Shown piece by piece: positions 51,229 through 59,726 of a stretch of 64,000 bases of DNA (positions are counted from its first letter, which is position 1; each line of letters begins with the position of its first letter). The notes below the pieces were generated by a model that was given only the letters and a program-made list of their open reading frames with translations, ran no database searches and was not told where the DNA came from. The translations under genes were made by a program, and so were the position numbers. The DNA comes from DASWED01 sp036394995 (GTDB lineage: Bacteria; Actinomycetota; UBA4738; JACQTL01). The stretch is taken from NCBI GenBank assembly GCA_036394995.1, contig DASWED010000105.1, forward strand, positions 59,612 to 123,611. Direction: 5' to 3'.

Positions 51229-52587
51229 ATGGCCCGCCGGACGCTTCCCCTGCTGGCGGCCGTCGCGCTCCTCGCGCTGACGGCGCACTCGACCTCCGCG
51301 ATGGTCCCCGACGGCCCGGCGGAGGTCCGAGCGAGCGCGCGCCTGCCCGGCCACTTCGGCATCGGGGTGACCGCATCGCCGCCGGACTCCTCCACGGGAT
51401 GGATGCCGCAGTCGAACGTCCCGTGGGACTACGCGTACCAGTACCTGGCCGGCGGGGTGAACACCGGCGGCGGGTGGCGGACGTGGAACGAGAAGGCCCA
51501 GTTCCCGCTGTGGTACGCCAAGGGAGCCGCGGGGAACGGCTACATCCCGGTGTTCCCGTACTACATGCTCCTGCAGTCGAACGGGCCGTGCGACGGATGC
51601 GGGGAGGCGGAGCGGGACCTGGCGCACCTGGATTCGCCGCCGCTCATGCGGACCTACTACGCCGATTTCGCCAAGCTCATGCAGCGCCTCGGGCCGGGCA
51701 CCCACGACGGCGTGGAGGGGTTCGGGGGCAGGGCCGTCGTCCACGTCGAACCGGACCTCTCGGGCTACGCCGAGCAGGCCGTCCTCCCGGGCGGGAGCTG
51801 CTACGGCCACTGCACCCGCAAGGGCAACGACCCGTCGCACCTCGAGGCCTCGGTGGCCTCCAGCGGGTTCGCCGCGGTCCACCGCTACCCGAACACCTAC
51901 CGCGGGTTCAACCTGGCGCTCCTGCACCTGCGGGACCTGTTCGCGCCGAACGTGATCCTGGCCTTCCACGTCAGCGACTGGGCGTCGCTGTTCGACATCG
52001 GCTCGTACCCGGGGACCGACATCGACGCGGCCGCGCTGGGCCGGAAGGTCGCCGCGTTCGCGAAGGCATCCGGGGTGGCGAAGCTCCGGTCCGACACCGG
52101 CGCCTACGGCCTGGTGTTCAACGACGTGGCCGACCGGGACGCGGGCGTGACCGGCAACTGGTGGGATCGGCGCAACCACACGTTCCCGAACTTCCACCGG
52201 TGGGAGCGCTACATCGCCGCGGTCCACGGCTCCACGGGGAGGCCCGTGGTGGTGTGGCAGATCCCCGAAGGGAACCAGTACTTCCGGACCGAGAGTGGCG
52301 CGTCCGGCCACTCGCAGGACAACCGCGCCGAGTACTTCTTCCATCACATCGGGGAGCTGATCGACGCCGGCGTGGTGGCGCTGCTGTTCGGCCTGGGGAA
52401 CGCGGGCTCGACCACCCACACCGACGCGTTGGGCGACGGCGTGACGAACCCGCCCTCGTTCTGCACCTCCGACGGCGTGTCGAGCGGCGAGGTGTGCAAC
52501 GACCACGTGAGCCACCTCGCGGACGACGACGGCGGGTACCTCCGGATCCAGGCGAAGGCGTACTACCAGGACCCCGTGGGGCTGTAG
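51229..52587 (+). CDS. Secreted protein of unknown function, possibly a TIM-barrel glycosidase-like enzyme
   Basis: A 452-aa exported protein with a clear signal peptide (about residues 1-24, LLAAVALLALTAHSTSA). The mature part is rich in Trp, Tyr and Gly (YAYQYLAGGVNTGGGWRTW, FPYYMLLQSNGPCDGCGE) with strand-like blocks such as VVHVEPDLSGYAEQ, VILAFHVSDWASLFDIG and PVVVWQIPEGNQYF, suggesting a (beta/alpha)8 carbohydrate-active fold. I cannot name a glycoside-hydrolase family. TACCCT lies 7 nt before the ATG, again suggesting a leaderless mRNA. Confidence 0.75.
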   Translation: MARRTLPLLAAVALLALTAHSTSAMVPDGPAEVRASARLPGHFGIGVTASPPDSSTGWMPQSNVPWDYAYQYLAGGVNTGGGWRTWNEKAQFPLWYAKGAAGNGYIPVFPYYMLLQSNGPCDGCGEAERDLAHLDSPPLMRTYYADFAKLMQRLGPGTHDGVEGFGGRAVVHVEPDLSGYAEQAVLPGGSCYGHCTRKGNDPSHLEASVASSGFAAVHRYPNTYRGFNLALLHLRDLFAPNVILAFHVSDWASLFDIGSYPGTDIDAAALGRKVAAFAKASGVAKLRSDTGAYGLVFNDVADRDAGVTGNWWDRRNHTFPNFHRWERYIAAVHGSTGRPVVVWQIPEGNQYFRTESGASGHSQDNRAEYFFHHIGELIDAGVVALLFGLGNAGSTTHTDALGDGVTNPPSFCTSDGVSSGEVCNDHVSHLADDDGGYLRIQAKAYYQDPVGL

Positions 52588-52625
52588 GGTCCGGTGATCC
52601 GGCGCCCGGTAGTCTGAGGGCCGCC

Positions 52626-53057
52626 ATGCGCCTGGAGTTCAAGCGGCTCGATCCCGACGCCCGTCTGCCCGCGTACGCGAAGCCCGGCGACGCCGGCCTG
52701 GACCTCTCGTCCGCGGTCGACGTGGAGGTGGGGCCGGGGGAGCGGGCCATGGTCCCCACGGGGGTCTCCGTGGCCATCCCCGAGGGCCACGCCGGGCTGG
52801 TCCTGCCCCGGAGCGGGCTGGCGTCGAGGCAGGGGCTGACCCTAGCGAACTCCCCCGGGCTGATCGACGCCGGGTACCGGGGAGAGGTCACCTGCGCCGT
52901 GGTGAACCTGGACCGGGAGCGAACCGTCGGGATCAGGCGGGGGGACCGCATCGCGCAGCTGGTGGTGGTGGCCGTCCCGCCCATGGAGCCGGCGTGGATG
53001 GAGGCGCTCCCGGCCTCGGAGCGGGGCGAGGGCGGCTTCGGATCGTCGGGAGCCTGA
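52626..53057 (+). CDS. dut: dUTP diphosphatase
   Basis: Hydrolyses dUTP to dUMP, keeping uracil out of DNA and feeding dTMP synthesis. The 143-aa trimeric-type dUTPase shows all five motifs: GDAGLDLSS, PRSGLASRQG, GLIDAGYRGE, RIAQLVVV and ERGEGGFGSSG. It complements the NrdJ/NrdR dNTP module 3.5 kb upstream. A TAGTCT hexamer lies 10 nt before the ATG. Confidence 0.96.
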   Translation: MRLEFKRLDPDARLPAYAKPGDAGLDLSSAVDVEVGPGERAMVPTGVSVAIPEGHAGLVLPRSGLASRQGLTLANSPGLIDAGYRGEVTCAVVNLDRERTVGIRRGDRIAQLVVVAVPPMEPAWMEALPASERGEGGFGSSGA

Positions 53058-53061
53058 CGCG

Positions 53062-54012
53062 GTGGCCGAACGTCCCCCGTTCCCGTTCGTGGTGGGGTGC
53101 GAGCGGTCCGGGACCACGCTGCTCCGGCTGATCCTCGATGCGCACCCGCAGCTCGCGGTGCCACCGGAGTCGTACTTCATCGTGGACCTGTACCGGCGGC
53201 ACGCACGCGACGGAGTCGTGGATACCGGGGCCATGGCGTCCGACCTCGAGGCGAACCGGTGGTTCCGGGCGTGGGACCTGCCCGAGGGCGAGGCGGGACG
53301 GACCCTCGGGGGCGAGGCAGGCGTGGAGTTCGCTGAGGCGATCCGGCGGGTGTACGGGCGCTACGCGGAGCTGCACGGGAAGGCGCGGTACGCCGACAAG
53401 ACCCCCGCCTACGTCCAGCACATCCGGCTGCTGGCCAGGGTGTTCCCGGAGGCCCGGTTCGTGCACCTGATCCGGGATGGGCGCGACGTGGCCATGTCGC
53501 TCGCGGAGGTCCGGTGGGGACCCGGCGACGTGCTCGACGCCGCGCTGCAGTGGGCGGAGCGGGTGTCAAGGGGCCGGGAGGCCGGGCACGAGGTCGGCGC
53601 CCACCGGTACCTGGAGGTTCGGTACGAGCGCCTCGTGGCCGAGCCCGAGCCCGTCCTGCGCGAGGTGGCCGAGTTCTGCGAGCTGGCGTTCGACGAGGCC
53701 ATGCTCCGGCACCCGGAGCGGGCCGCCGAGCGGATCCCACAGCGGCCGGGGGCGCTGCACCGGCGGGCCGCCACGGCGCCCTCGGTGACCGGACGCGACT
53801 GGCGCCGGGACATGGCTCCGGACGACCTGGCCGCCGTGGAGGCCCTCATCGGCGGTCCCCTGGCCGACCTGGGGTACGAGCGGGGGGTCCCGAACGTGCC
53901 GGCCGAGGCCTCGCGTCGGGCGCGCGCCGCGCTGGCCCGGAGGCGCCGGCGACACTTCGTTCGCCGGGTGAAGTTCTACCTGCGGGGACGGCGCCGGGTG
54001 GAGCGTTCGTAG
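53062..54012 (+). CDS. PAPS-dependent sulfotransferase-like protein (1)
   Basis: A 316-aa P-loop sulfotransferase: the 5'-phosphosulfate-binding loop FVVGCERSGTTLLRLIL at the N-terminus and the 3'-phosphate site FVHLIRDGRDVAMSL at about residues 133-147. The C-terminus is strongly basic (RRARAALARRRRRH). It is paralogous to the sulfotransferase at 54942 and flanks a glycosyltransferase with it, suggesting modification of a glycolipid or surface glycan. The acceptor is unknown. The GTG starts 4 bp after dut. Confidence 0.88.
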   Translation: MAERPPFPFVVGCERSGTTLLRLILDAHPQLAVPPESYFIVDLYRRHARDGVVDTGAMASDLEANRWFRAWDLPEGEAGRTLGGEAGVEFAEAIRRVYGRYAELHGKARYADKTPAYVQHIRLLARVFPEARFVHLIRDGRDVAMSLAEVRWGPGDVLDAALQWAERVSRGREAGHEVGAHRYLEVRYERLVAEPEPVLREVAEFCELAFDEAMLRHPERAAERIPQRPGALHRRAATAPSVTGRDWRRDMAPDDLAAVEALIGGPLADLGYERGVPNVPAEASRRARAALARRRRRHFVRRVKFYLRGRRRVERS

Positions 54013-54045
54013 ACCGTCGCGCACTGTGTGCGGCGGCCGCGACGC

Positions 54046-54894
54046 TCACGTGCCGGCGGCCTCCCGGTTCCACGTCTCGGGGTCGACCCGCTTGCCCAGG
54101 CGATCGGCCCGGAAGTCGGCCACGGCCATGCGCAGCAGCCGGAGCGACCGCCGCTTGTGGGGTTCGAACGCCACGATGGCTGCGGCGGTCTTGGCCACGC
54201 CCAGGGCCGACCGGGCTCGTGTCCCCAGCGTCGGGCGCTTCACCCGCAGGCGGTAGTGCAGGGAGTTGCGGGTGTCGTAGTAGAGGCGCCACGTCCGCGG
54301 CTCACCGCGGTGGTGCTTCATGGGGTTGGCGTGCGTGATCGTGGGCTCGCCCCGGAGCCGGACCAGGCGAGCCCCGGCCCGGCGGAGGCGCAGGACGTAC
54401 TCGTAGTCCTCCGACCAGATGAAGTAGTCCTCGCGGGGCACCCCCTCGCGCTCCACCCAGCCCGCATCGAACAGCCCGCCGACCCACGGCAGCCATTCCT
54501 GCGTCCCGGCCTCCCGGCGCTGCCGGGGGATCGCGATGTCGGCCCCCTCCGAGGCGGCGCGCAGGAGCGCGTCCAGGCACCCCGTGTCGGGGATGGCGTC
54601 GTCGTCCAGGACCCACACCCGGTCCGCGCCCCGAGAAACCGCCTCCCGGAACCCGATGGCGTACCCGCCGGCCGGGCCGATGTTCGATCCGGTGCGGACG
54701 ATGTCGAGCCACCCTTCGGTGCCGGGCGGGCGGTCGGCATCCCCGCCGTTGTCGATGAGGAGATACCCGTCGGGAACGCGGGTCTGGGCCCGGACGGCGT
54801 CGAGCAGCCGGGGGAGGAGCTCGGGCCGGCGGTACGTGACCGTCACGGCGATCACACGCTCCGGGCCGGGATGGGGCACGTCGTCTTCGGGCAC
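54046..54894 (-). CDS. Family 2 glycosyltransferase
   Basis: A 282-aa GT-A enzyme. VIAVTVTYRRPELLPRLLDAV, DGYLLIDNGGDADRPPG, GSNIGPAGGYAIGFREAV and the DxD-type VWVLDDDAIPD nucleotide-sugar site resemble galactofuranosyl/rhamnosyltransferases (GlfT, WbbL). EDYEYVLRLRRAGARLV carries the probable catalytic base. Product and acceptor are unknown; flanking sulfotransferases suggest a sulfated surface glycan. The GTG at 54894 is the start in this frame. Confidence 0.9.
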   Translation of the reverse strand: MPEDDVPHPGPERVIAVTVTYRRPELLPRLLDAVRAQTRVPDGYLLIDNGGDADRPPGTEGWLDIVRTGSNIGPAGGYAIGFREAVSRGADRVWVLDDDAIPDTGCLDALLRAASEGADIAIPRQRREAGTQEWLPWVGGLFDAGWVEREGVPREDYFIWSEDYEYVLRLRRAGARLVRLRGEPTITHANPMKHHRGEPRTWRLYYDTRNSLHYRLRVKRPTLGTRARSALGVAKTAAAIVAFEPHKRRSLRLLRMAVADFRADRLGKRVDPETWNREAAGT

Positions 54895-54941
54895 GCATGG
54901 TCTCCGGGTCGGACGGGGAGGGGTCGCTATGATACCGGCCC

Positions 54942-55955
54942 GTGCCCCCCCAACCCCCCTCCCGCCCCGCGGCCCTGCCGGCGTTCCCGTTCGTGGTGGG
55001 GGAGGCTCGGTCCGGCACGACGCTGCTCCGCGTCATGCTCGACGCCCACCCCGACCTGGCCATCCCGCCGGAGTCGTACTTCGTGAGCGGCCTGTATCCG
55101 TTCCGTTCGAGGTACGAACGGAAGGACGGCTCGTTCGACCTTCCACGGTTCGCCTCCGACCTCCAGGGCCTGCACAAGTTCCGCGACTGGGACCTGCCGG
55201 AGGACGCGTTTCGCACGGCCTTCTCGATGCCGATGCCGGGGGGGACGTACCCGGACGCGATCCGCCTGCTGTACCGGACCTACGCGGGCGTCCAGGGCAA
55301 GCCGCAATACGGGGACAAGAGCCCGGGATACGTCAGTCGCATGAAGCTGCTGATGCAACTCTTTGCAGAAGCGAGGTTCGTCCACATCGTGCGGGACGTG
55401 CGCTCGGTGGCGCTGTCGCTGGTGGAGATGCCGGCGGAGTGGGGGACTCGCACCGTCCCGGAGGGCGCGGCCCGGTGGCGCCACCGGGTGAGAAGAGGGC
55501 ACACGGAGGGAACGGCCATGGGCCCGGACCGGTACCTGGAGGTCCGGTACGAGGACCTCGTGGCCGACCCCGAGGGGCAGCTCCGACGGATCGTCGGGTT
55601 TCTGCTCCTGCCGTGGGACGACGCGGTGATGAACTACGCCGAGCGGGGGCTGTCGAGGGTCCCGGCGGGCTCTCGGGGGATCCATTCGAACGTGGCCCGG
55701 GCGCCCGCCAAGACCCGGGACTGGCGGGAGCAGATGTCGCGGGAGGACCTCGAGGCCGTGGAGGCCATCGCCGGCGACCTCATGACGGAGATGGGGTACG
55801 ATCGTGCGGTGCCGGAGCCGTCCGCGGCCGCCCGGGACCGGGCCCGGGCGGTGATGGGGCAGTGGGAGGACTACCTCCGACGCAAGAAGCGCAAGGGACA
55901 ACTCCGGCGCCGCCTGGGGGCCCTGCGTCCCGGCCGGAGCCAGCCCGAGGAGTAG
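54942..55955 (+). CDS. PAPS-dependent sulfotransferase-like protein (2)
   Basis: A 337-aa paralogue of the protein encoded at 53062: FPFVVGEARSGTTLLRVMLD (5'-PSB loop), DKSPGYVSRMKLL, FVHIVRDVRSVALSL (3'-phosphate site) and YLEVRYEDLVADPEG. A basic tail (YLRRKKRKGQLRRRLG) may associate with membrane or polyanion. The GTG at 54942 has TATGAT 8 nt upstream and no ribosome-binding site, consistent with a leaderless mRNA. Confidence 0.88.
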   Translation: MPPQPPSRPAALPAFPFVVGEARSGTTLLRVMLDAHPDLAIPPESYFVSGLYPFRSRYERKDGSFDLPRFASDLQGLHKFRDWDLPEDAFRTAFSMPMPGGTYPDAIRLLYRTYAGVQGKPQYGDKSPGYVSRMKLLMQLFAEARFVHIVRDVRSVALSLVEMPAEWGTRTVPEGAARWRHRVRRGHTEGTAMGPDRYLEVRYEDLVADPEGQLRRIVGFLLLPWDDAVMNYAERGLSRVPAGSRGIHSNVARAPAKTRDWREQMSREDLEAVEAIAGDLMTEMGYDRAVPEPSAAARDRARAVMGQWEDYLRRKKRKGQLRRRLGALRPGRSQPEE

Positions 55956-56006
55956 GTACCGGGCGCGCCGCGGTTCAGGTGGAGGGCCGTCGGCCCATGC
56001 GTTCGG

Positions 56007-56035
56007 TTGAAGGTGCGCGGGGGAGCCCCTAGACT
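56007..56035 (+). promoter_or_regulatory. tRNA-Gly promoter
   Basis: TTGAAG (56007-56012), 17 bp, TAGACT (56030-56035); the start would be about 25 nt before the mature tRNA. Confidence 0.65.
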
Positions 56036-56066
56036 CGGGTTCGTCCGAGGGTCCCCCCCGGAACAC

Positions 56067-56142
56067 GCGGACGTGGCTCAGCTGGTAGAGCACCACCTTG
56101 CCAAGGTGGGGGTCGCGGGTTCGAATCCCGTCGTCCGCTCCA
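56067..56142 (+). tRNA. tRNA-Gly (GCC)
   Basis: 76 nt with encoded CCA. Acceptor stem GCGGACG/CGTCCGC, D-loop GGCTCAGCTGGTAGAGC, anticodon stem CCACC/GGTGG with loop TTGCCAA (anticodon GCC at 56100-56102), T-arm GGGTTCGAATCCC and discriminator T. It marks the border between the conserved part of the window and the accessory genes to the right. Confidence 0.97.
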
Positions 56143-56413
56143 CTCTGAACCGCAGGCCAGAGCGGCAATTGGTGGCCCGCGCGCCCCTCGGTTGAGCTGC
56201 TCGTCCCGACCCTGTCCCGTCTCCGCCCCGTCGCGGTGCCGCCGTCGGCAGGTCGATGCATTGATTAGAGCGTCATCGGGGAAAGGGCGCGTGTACTGAT
56301 TCGGGACGTCGGACATGTCACCTTCGACCGGTGCGCCGCTCCACGCTGACGACTGCGCGGAAGTGATCAGGCTGATGGACTCCATTGTCCGAGAACGGTA
56401 GGCCGCCTCATTC

Positions 56414-56437
56414 TCAAGTATTCAAACGAATACTTGA
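56414..56437. promoter_or_regulatory. Operator palindrome of the ArsR-type regulator
   Basis: A perfect inverted repeat of 10-bp arms (TCAAGTATTC / GAATACTTGA) around AAAC. It overlaps the -35 TTGACA (56434-56439); TAGCGT (56458-56463) is 18 bp downstream and 8 nt before the ATG at 56472. Its low G+C stands out strongly here. Confidence 0.75.
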
Positions 56438-56471
56438 CAAGAGCCTCGAGCCAGGAATAGCGTCGACTTTC

Positions 56472-57167
56472 ATGGTGGCACTGGTCGCCAAGACCAAGCT
56501 CTTCGACGGGTTCGGCGCCGTCGCCGGGGCCCTGGCGAGCGGACGGAGGATGGAGATTCTCGACGTCCTCGCCCAGGGGCCCCGCTCGGTCGAGGAGCTG
56601 GCGTTCGAGATCCATCAGAGCGTCGCGAACACCTCCCACCATCTTCGGACCCTGGCGAGGGCGGGCCTCCTCGAGAGCGACCGCGACGGGACCAGGATCC
56701 TGTACCGGGTGGCGAGCCCGAAGGTCATCGAGCTGTGGCGGGTCCTTCGAGACGTGGCGTCGGAGCAGGTCGCCGAGATCGACCGGCTGGCCCGGGGGTA
56801 TCTGGGTGAACGCGACGGGCTGGAACCGGTCGCGCGGGGGGAGTTGCTCCGCCGTCTGCGCCGGAAGGACGTCGTCGTGCTGGACGTGCGACCGACTCCC
56901 GAGTATCGGGCGGGTCACATCTCGGGGGCGCGTTCGATCCCGGTCCGCGAGCTGTCACGCCGGCTGAAGGAGATCCCGGGGGATGAGGACGTCGTCGCGT
57001 ACTGCCGCGGGCCGTACTGCGTGTTCGCCGACGACGCCGTGCGGCTCCTCAGGAGGAAGGGCTTCCGCGCAGCCCGACTGGAGGACGGCTTCCCGGAGTG
57101 GCGGGACGCCGGGCTCCCCGTCACGACCGGAACCGAGGCGTCGAGGGGATCGCATGGCCGCGGGTGA
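56472..57167 (+). CDS. ArsR-family regulator fused to a rhodanese domain
   Basis: A 231-aa protein: winged helix (about residues 14-85, SGRRMEILDVLAQGPRSVEELA, HQSVANTSHHLRTLARAGLLE) then a rhodanese domain (VVVLDVRPTPEYRAGHISGA; active Cys in VAYCRGPYC). The family represses sulfur-stress genes and probably senses persulfide through the rhodanese Cys. The ATG at 56472 fits the promoter and operator; a TTG at 56385 would start upstream of the operator. It overlaps the next gene by 14 nt. Confidence 0.88.
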   Translation: MVALVAKTKLFDGFGAVAGALASGRRMEILDVLAQGPRSVEELAFEIHQSVANTSHHLRTLARAGLLESDRDGTRILYRVASPKVIELWRVLRDVASEQVAEIDRLARGYLGERDGLEPVARGELLRRLRRKDVVVLDVRPTPEYRAGHISGARSIPVRELSRRLKEIPGDEDVVAYCRGPYCVFADDAVRLLRRKGFRAARLEDGFPEWRDAGLPVTTGTEASRGSHGRG

Positions 57168-58503
57168 CGTGCACGCCATCGCCGACGAGGCCCTCGCCAA
57201 CACCTCCTACCTCCTCGACGTCGGCGGCGGACACGCGGCCGCGATCGATCCCCGCCGCGACATCCAGGATCACCTGCGCCTCGCCGACCGGCTCGGTCTT
57301 CGCATCGTGGCGTCGTTGGAGACACACCTGCACGCGGACTTCGTCTCCGGGAGCCGGGAGCTGGTCGAGGCGACCGGCGCCAAGGTCCTTGCGTCGAAGG
57401 ACGCGAACCTCCGGTTCCCCTTCCGCCCGGTGACGGACGGCGATCGCTTCGAGCTCGGCGACACGACGCTCCGGGTGATCCCGACGCCGGGTCACACCCC
57501 CGAGCACGTCGCGTACCTGGTGACCGAACCGCGGACCGCGGTGTTCAGCGGAGGATCCCTCATCGCCGGGGGAGCGGCCCGCACGGACCTGACGGGCTCG
57601 GACCGAACCCGCGAGCTCGCGGGGGCCCAGTTCGACTCGCTGCGCCGTCTCGCGGCCCTGCCTCCCGACACCGCGCTCCACCCCACGCATGGGGCCGGAT
57701 CGTTCTGCTCGACCGGTTCGCCCGCCCGAGCTGGCACGACGATCGGCGACGAGGTCGCATCGAACCCGCTGCTCGCCACCCCGGACCGTGACGAGTTCGT
57801 CGACCGGCTCCTCGAGGGATTCGGGACCTATCCCCGGTATTTCCTGCACCTGCGGGAGGTGAACCGGAGGCCGGTCCTCCTGGCGGATCTCTCGCCGGCA
57901 CGGGCGCTGTCCGCCGCGGAGGCGGGGGAGATCGTGGGACGGGGTGCGTGGCTCATCGACGGTCGTCCGGTCGACGCGTGGGCGGCCGAGCACCCCCGCG
58001 GAGCCGTCTCCATCAGTGTCCGCCCCGATTTCGCCTCGTGGCTGGGGTGGGTGATCGCGTTCGGCGAGCCGATCGTGCTGCTCGTCGAGGACCATCAGCT
58101 CGAGGAAGCCGTTCGCCTCGCCCATCGGATCGGCTACGACCGGGTGGTGGGATGGGTCGAGGGGGGCATCGACGGCTGGCGGGCTGCCGGGCTCCCCACC
58201 GCGTCGGTGGAGACCCTCACCGCAGAGCAGGCTCGAGGCCGGGCGGAAGACGGGGCACGGCTCCTCGACGTTCGACAGGATTCCGAATGGGCGAGATCGC
58301 GTATCCCCGGAGCCGTGCACCTCGAGCTCGGAGACGTCATCGCCGGACGACGGCTGCCGGGCGATGAGTTCATCACCTACTGCGGACACGGCGAGCGCTC
58401 GGCGACGGCGGCGAGCCTGCTGGCCCGGGACGGCGTGCGGGTTGCCAACCTCAGCGGTGGGATCTCCGGGTGGAAGCGGGTGGGACTTCCGCTCGAGCGA
58501 TGA
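57154..58503 (+). CDS. Metallo-beta-lactamase / double-rhodanese persulfide dioxygenase-like protein
   Basis: A 449-aa protein. The N-terminal MBL domain has SLETHLHADFVSGSREL, TPGHTPEHVAYL and PTHGAGSFC, as in ETHE1-like persulfide dioxygenases. Two rhodanese domains follow: the first lacks the active Cys (LVEDHQ), the second has ITYCGHGERSA. Together they would pass sulfane sulfur between thiol carriers and oxidise it to sulfite. The ATG at 57154 has GAGGGG 5 nt upstream and overlaps the regulator gene. Confidence 0.9.
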   Translation: MAAGDVHAIADEALANTSYLLDVGGGHAAAIDPRRDIQDHLRLADRLGLRIVASLETHLHADFVSGSRELVEATGAKVLASKDANLRFPFRPVTDGDRFELGDTTLRVIPTPGHTPEHVAYLVTEPRTAVFSGGSLIAGGAARTDLTGSDRTRELAGAQFDSLRRLAALPPDTALHPTHGAGSFCSTGSPARAGTTIGDEVASNPLLATPDRDEFVDRLLEGFGTYPRYFLHLREVNRRPVLLADLSPARALSAAEAGEIVGRGAWLIDGRPVDAWAAEHPRGAVSISVRPDFASWLGWVIAFGEPIVLLVEDHQLEEAVRLAHRIGYDRVVGWVEGGIDGWRAAGLPTASVETLTAEQARGRAEDGARLLDVRQDSEWARSRIPGAVHLELGDVIAGRRLPGDEFITYCGHGERSATAASLLARDGVRVANLSGGISGWKRVGLPLER

Positions 58504-59726
58504 CCGGGCACGAGGACGCTCCCGCCACGCGTCTGGGGATCCTCGCCAACTGGCGACAGTTCAGCCTGCTCGTTGCGATCAACGCGTTCGTGGGCGCCAT
58601 GGTCGGTCTGGAGCGGAGCGTCCTGCCCACCCTGGCGAAGCGGGAGTTCGCCGTGACCTCGGCAACGTTCGCGCTGGCCTTCCTCGTGGCGTTCGGCGTG
58701 GTCAAGGCCGCGACGAACCTCGTGGCAGGCGGACTCGCCGACCGGGTGGGCCGCAAGCGACTGCTTGTCCTCGGATGGCTCGCGGCGATCCCGGTCCCTC
58801 TCCTCGTGCTGTTCGCACATTCCTGGTCGTGGATCGTCGCGGCGAACGTGCTGCTCGGGATCAACCAGGGCCTGGCCTGGTCCATGACGGTGGTGATGAA
58901 GGTGGACCTGGCCGGCCCGGCCCGCCGGGGCCTGGCTCTGGGGCTGAACGAGTCGTTCGGCTACGGCGCCGTTGCGCTCTCCGCGTTCGCGATCGCGCAG
59001 CTCGCCGTGGGACACAACCCGCGGCACGTCGCGGCCCTCCTCGGCCTCGTCGTCGCCGGAGGCGGTCTGCTCCTCTCGTCGGTCTTCGTTCGGGACACAG
59101 CCGGGCACGTCGAGACGGAGACCGGCCGCGAGCGGTCGCCGGCCGTCGGCATCCGGGACGTCGTGCGGCGGGTCAGCTGGTCCAACCGCTCGATGTCGGC
59201 CGCGTCCCAGGCAGGGCTGGTCAACAACCTCAACGACGCCCTGGCGTGGGGGCTGCTTCCCATCTTCCTGGCTTCGAGGGGCCTCTCCATCCAGCGCATC
59301 GGCGTGGTGGCCGCGGTGTACCCCGCCATCTGGGCCCTGGGGCAGATCGGGTTCGGGGCGCTCTCCGATCGCGTCGGCAGAAAGCGCCCGATCGTCGCCG
59401 GCATGCTCCTCCAGGCCTGCGCCATTGCGCTGTTCCCGGCGCTCGACTCCTACGGGGGGTGGATCGTCGCGGCTCTGCTCATGGGGGTGGGCACGGCCCT
59501 CGTCTACCCGGCCCTGCTCGCCGTGATCGGTGACGCGGCCGCCCCGGCGTGGCGGGCGCAGGCGATCGGAACCTACCGGCTGTGGCGGGATCTCGGCTAC
59601 GCCGTCGGCGGTCTCGTCGCGGGCGTCCTCGCGGACGCGCTCGGGATGCGGACCGCCTTCGTCGCCGTGGCGATCCTGACCGCGCTCTCAGGCTTGGTCG
59701 TGGCCACGCGGATGTCGCGGGCATGA
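58500..59726 (+). CDS. MFS transporter
   Basis: A 408-aa 12-helix major-facilitator protein. LADRVGRKRLLVLGW after helix 2 and LSDRVGRKRPIVAGM in the second half are the two copies of motif A. It is coupled to the MBL-rhodanese gene (ATGA) and to the B3/B4 gene, so it belongs to the sulfur operon; export of sulfite or another product is possible but unproven. Confidence 0.88.
   Translation: MTGHEDAPATRLGILANWRQFSLLVAINAFVGAMVGLERSVLPTLAKREFAVTSATFALAFLVAFGVVKAATNLVAGGLADRVGRKRLLVLGWLAAIPVPLLVLFAHSWSWIVAANVLLGINQGLAWSMTVVMKVDLAGPARRGLALGLNESFGYGAVALSAFAIAQLAVGHNPRHVAALLGLVVAGGGLLLSSVFVRDTAGHVETETGRERSPAVGIRDVVRRVSWSNRSMSAASQAGLVNNLNDALAWGLLPIFLASRGLSIQRIGVVAAVYPAIWALGQIGFGALSDRVGRKRPIVAGMLLQACAIALFPALDSYGGWIVAALLMGVGTALVYPALLAVIGDAAAPAWRAQAIGTYRLWRDLGYAVGGLVAGVLADALGMRTAFVAVAILTALSGLVVATRMSRA

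Noticed and set aside
56143..56413. An attachment-site duplicate of the tRNA-Gly 3' end
   Set aside because: I found no second copy of the T-arm/acceptor sequence in the window and no integrase.
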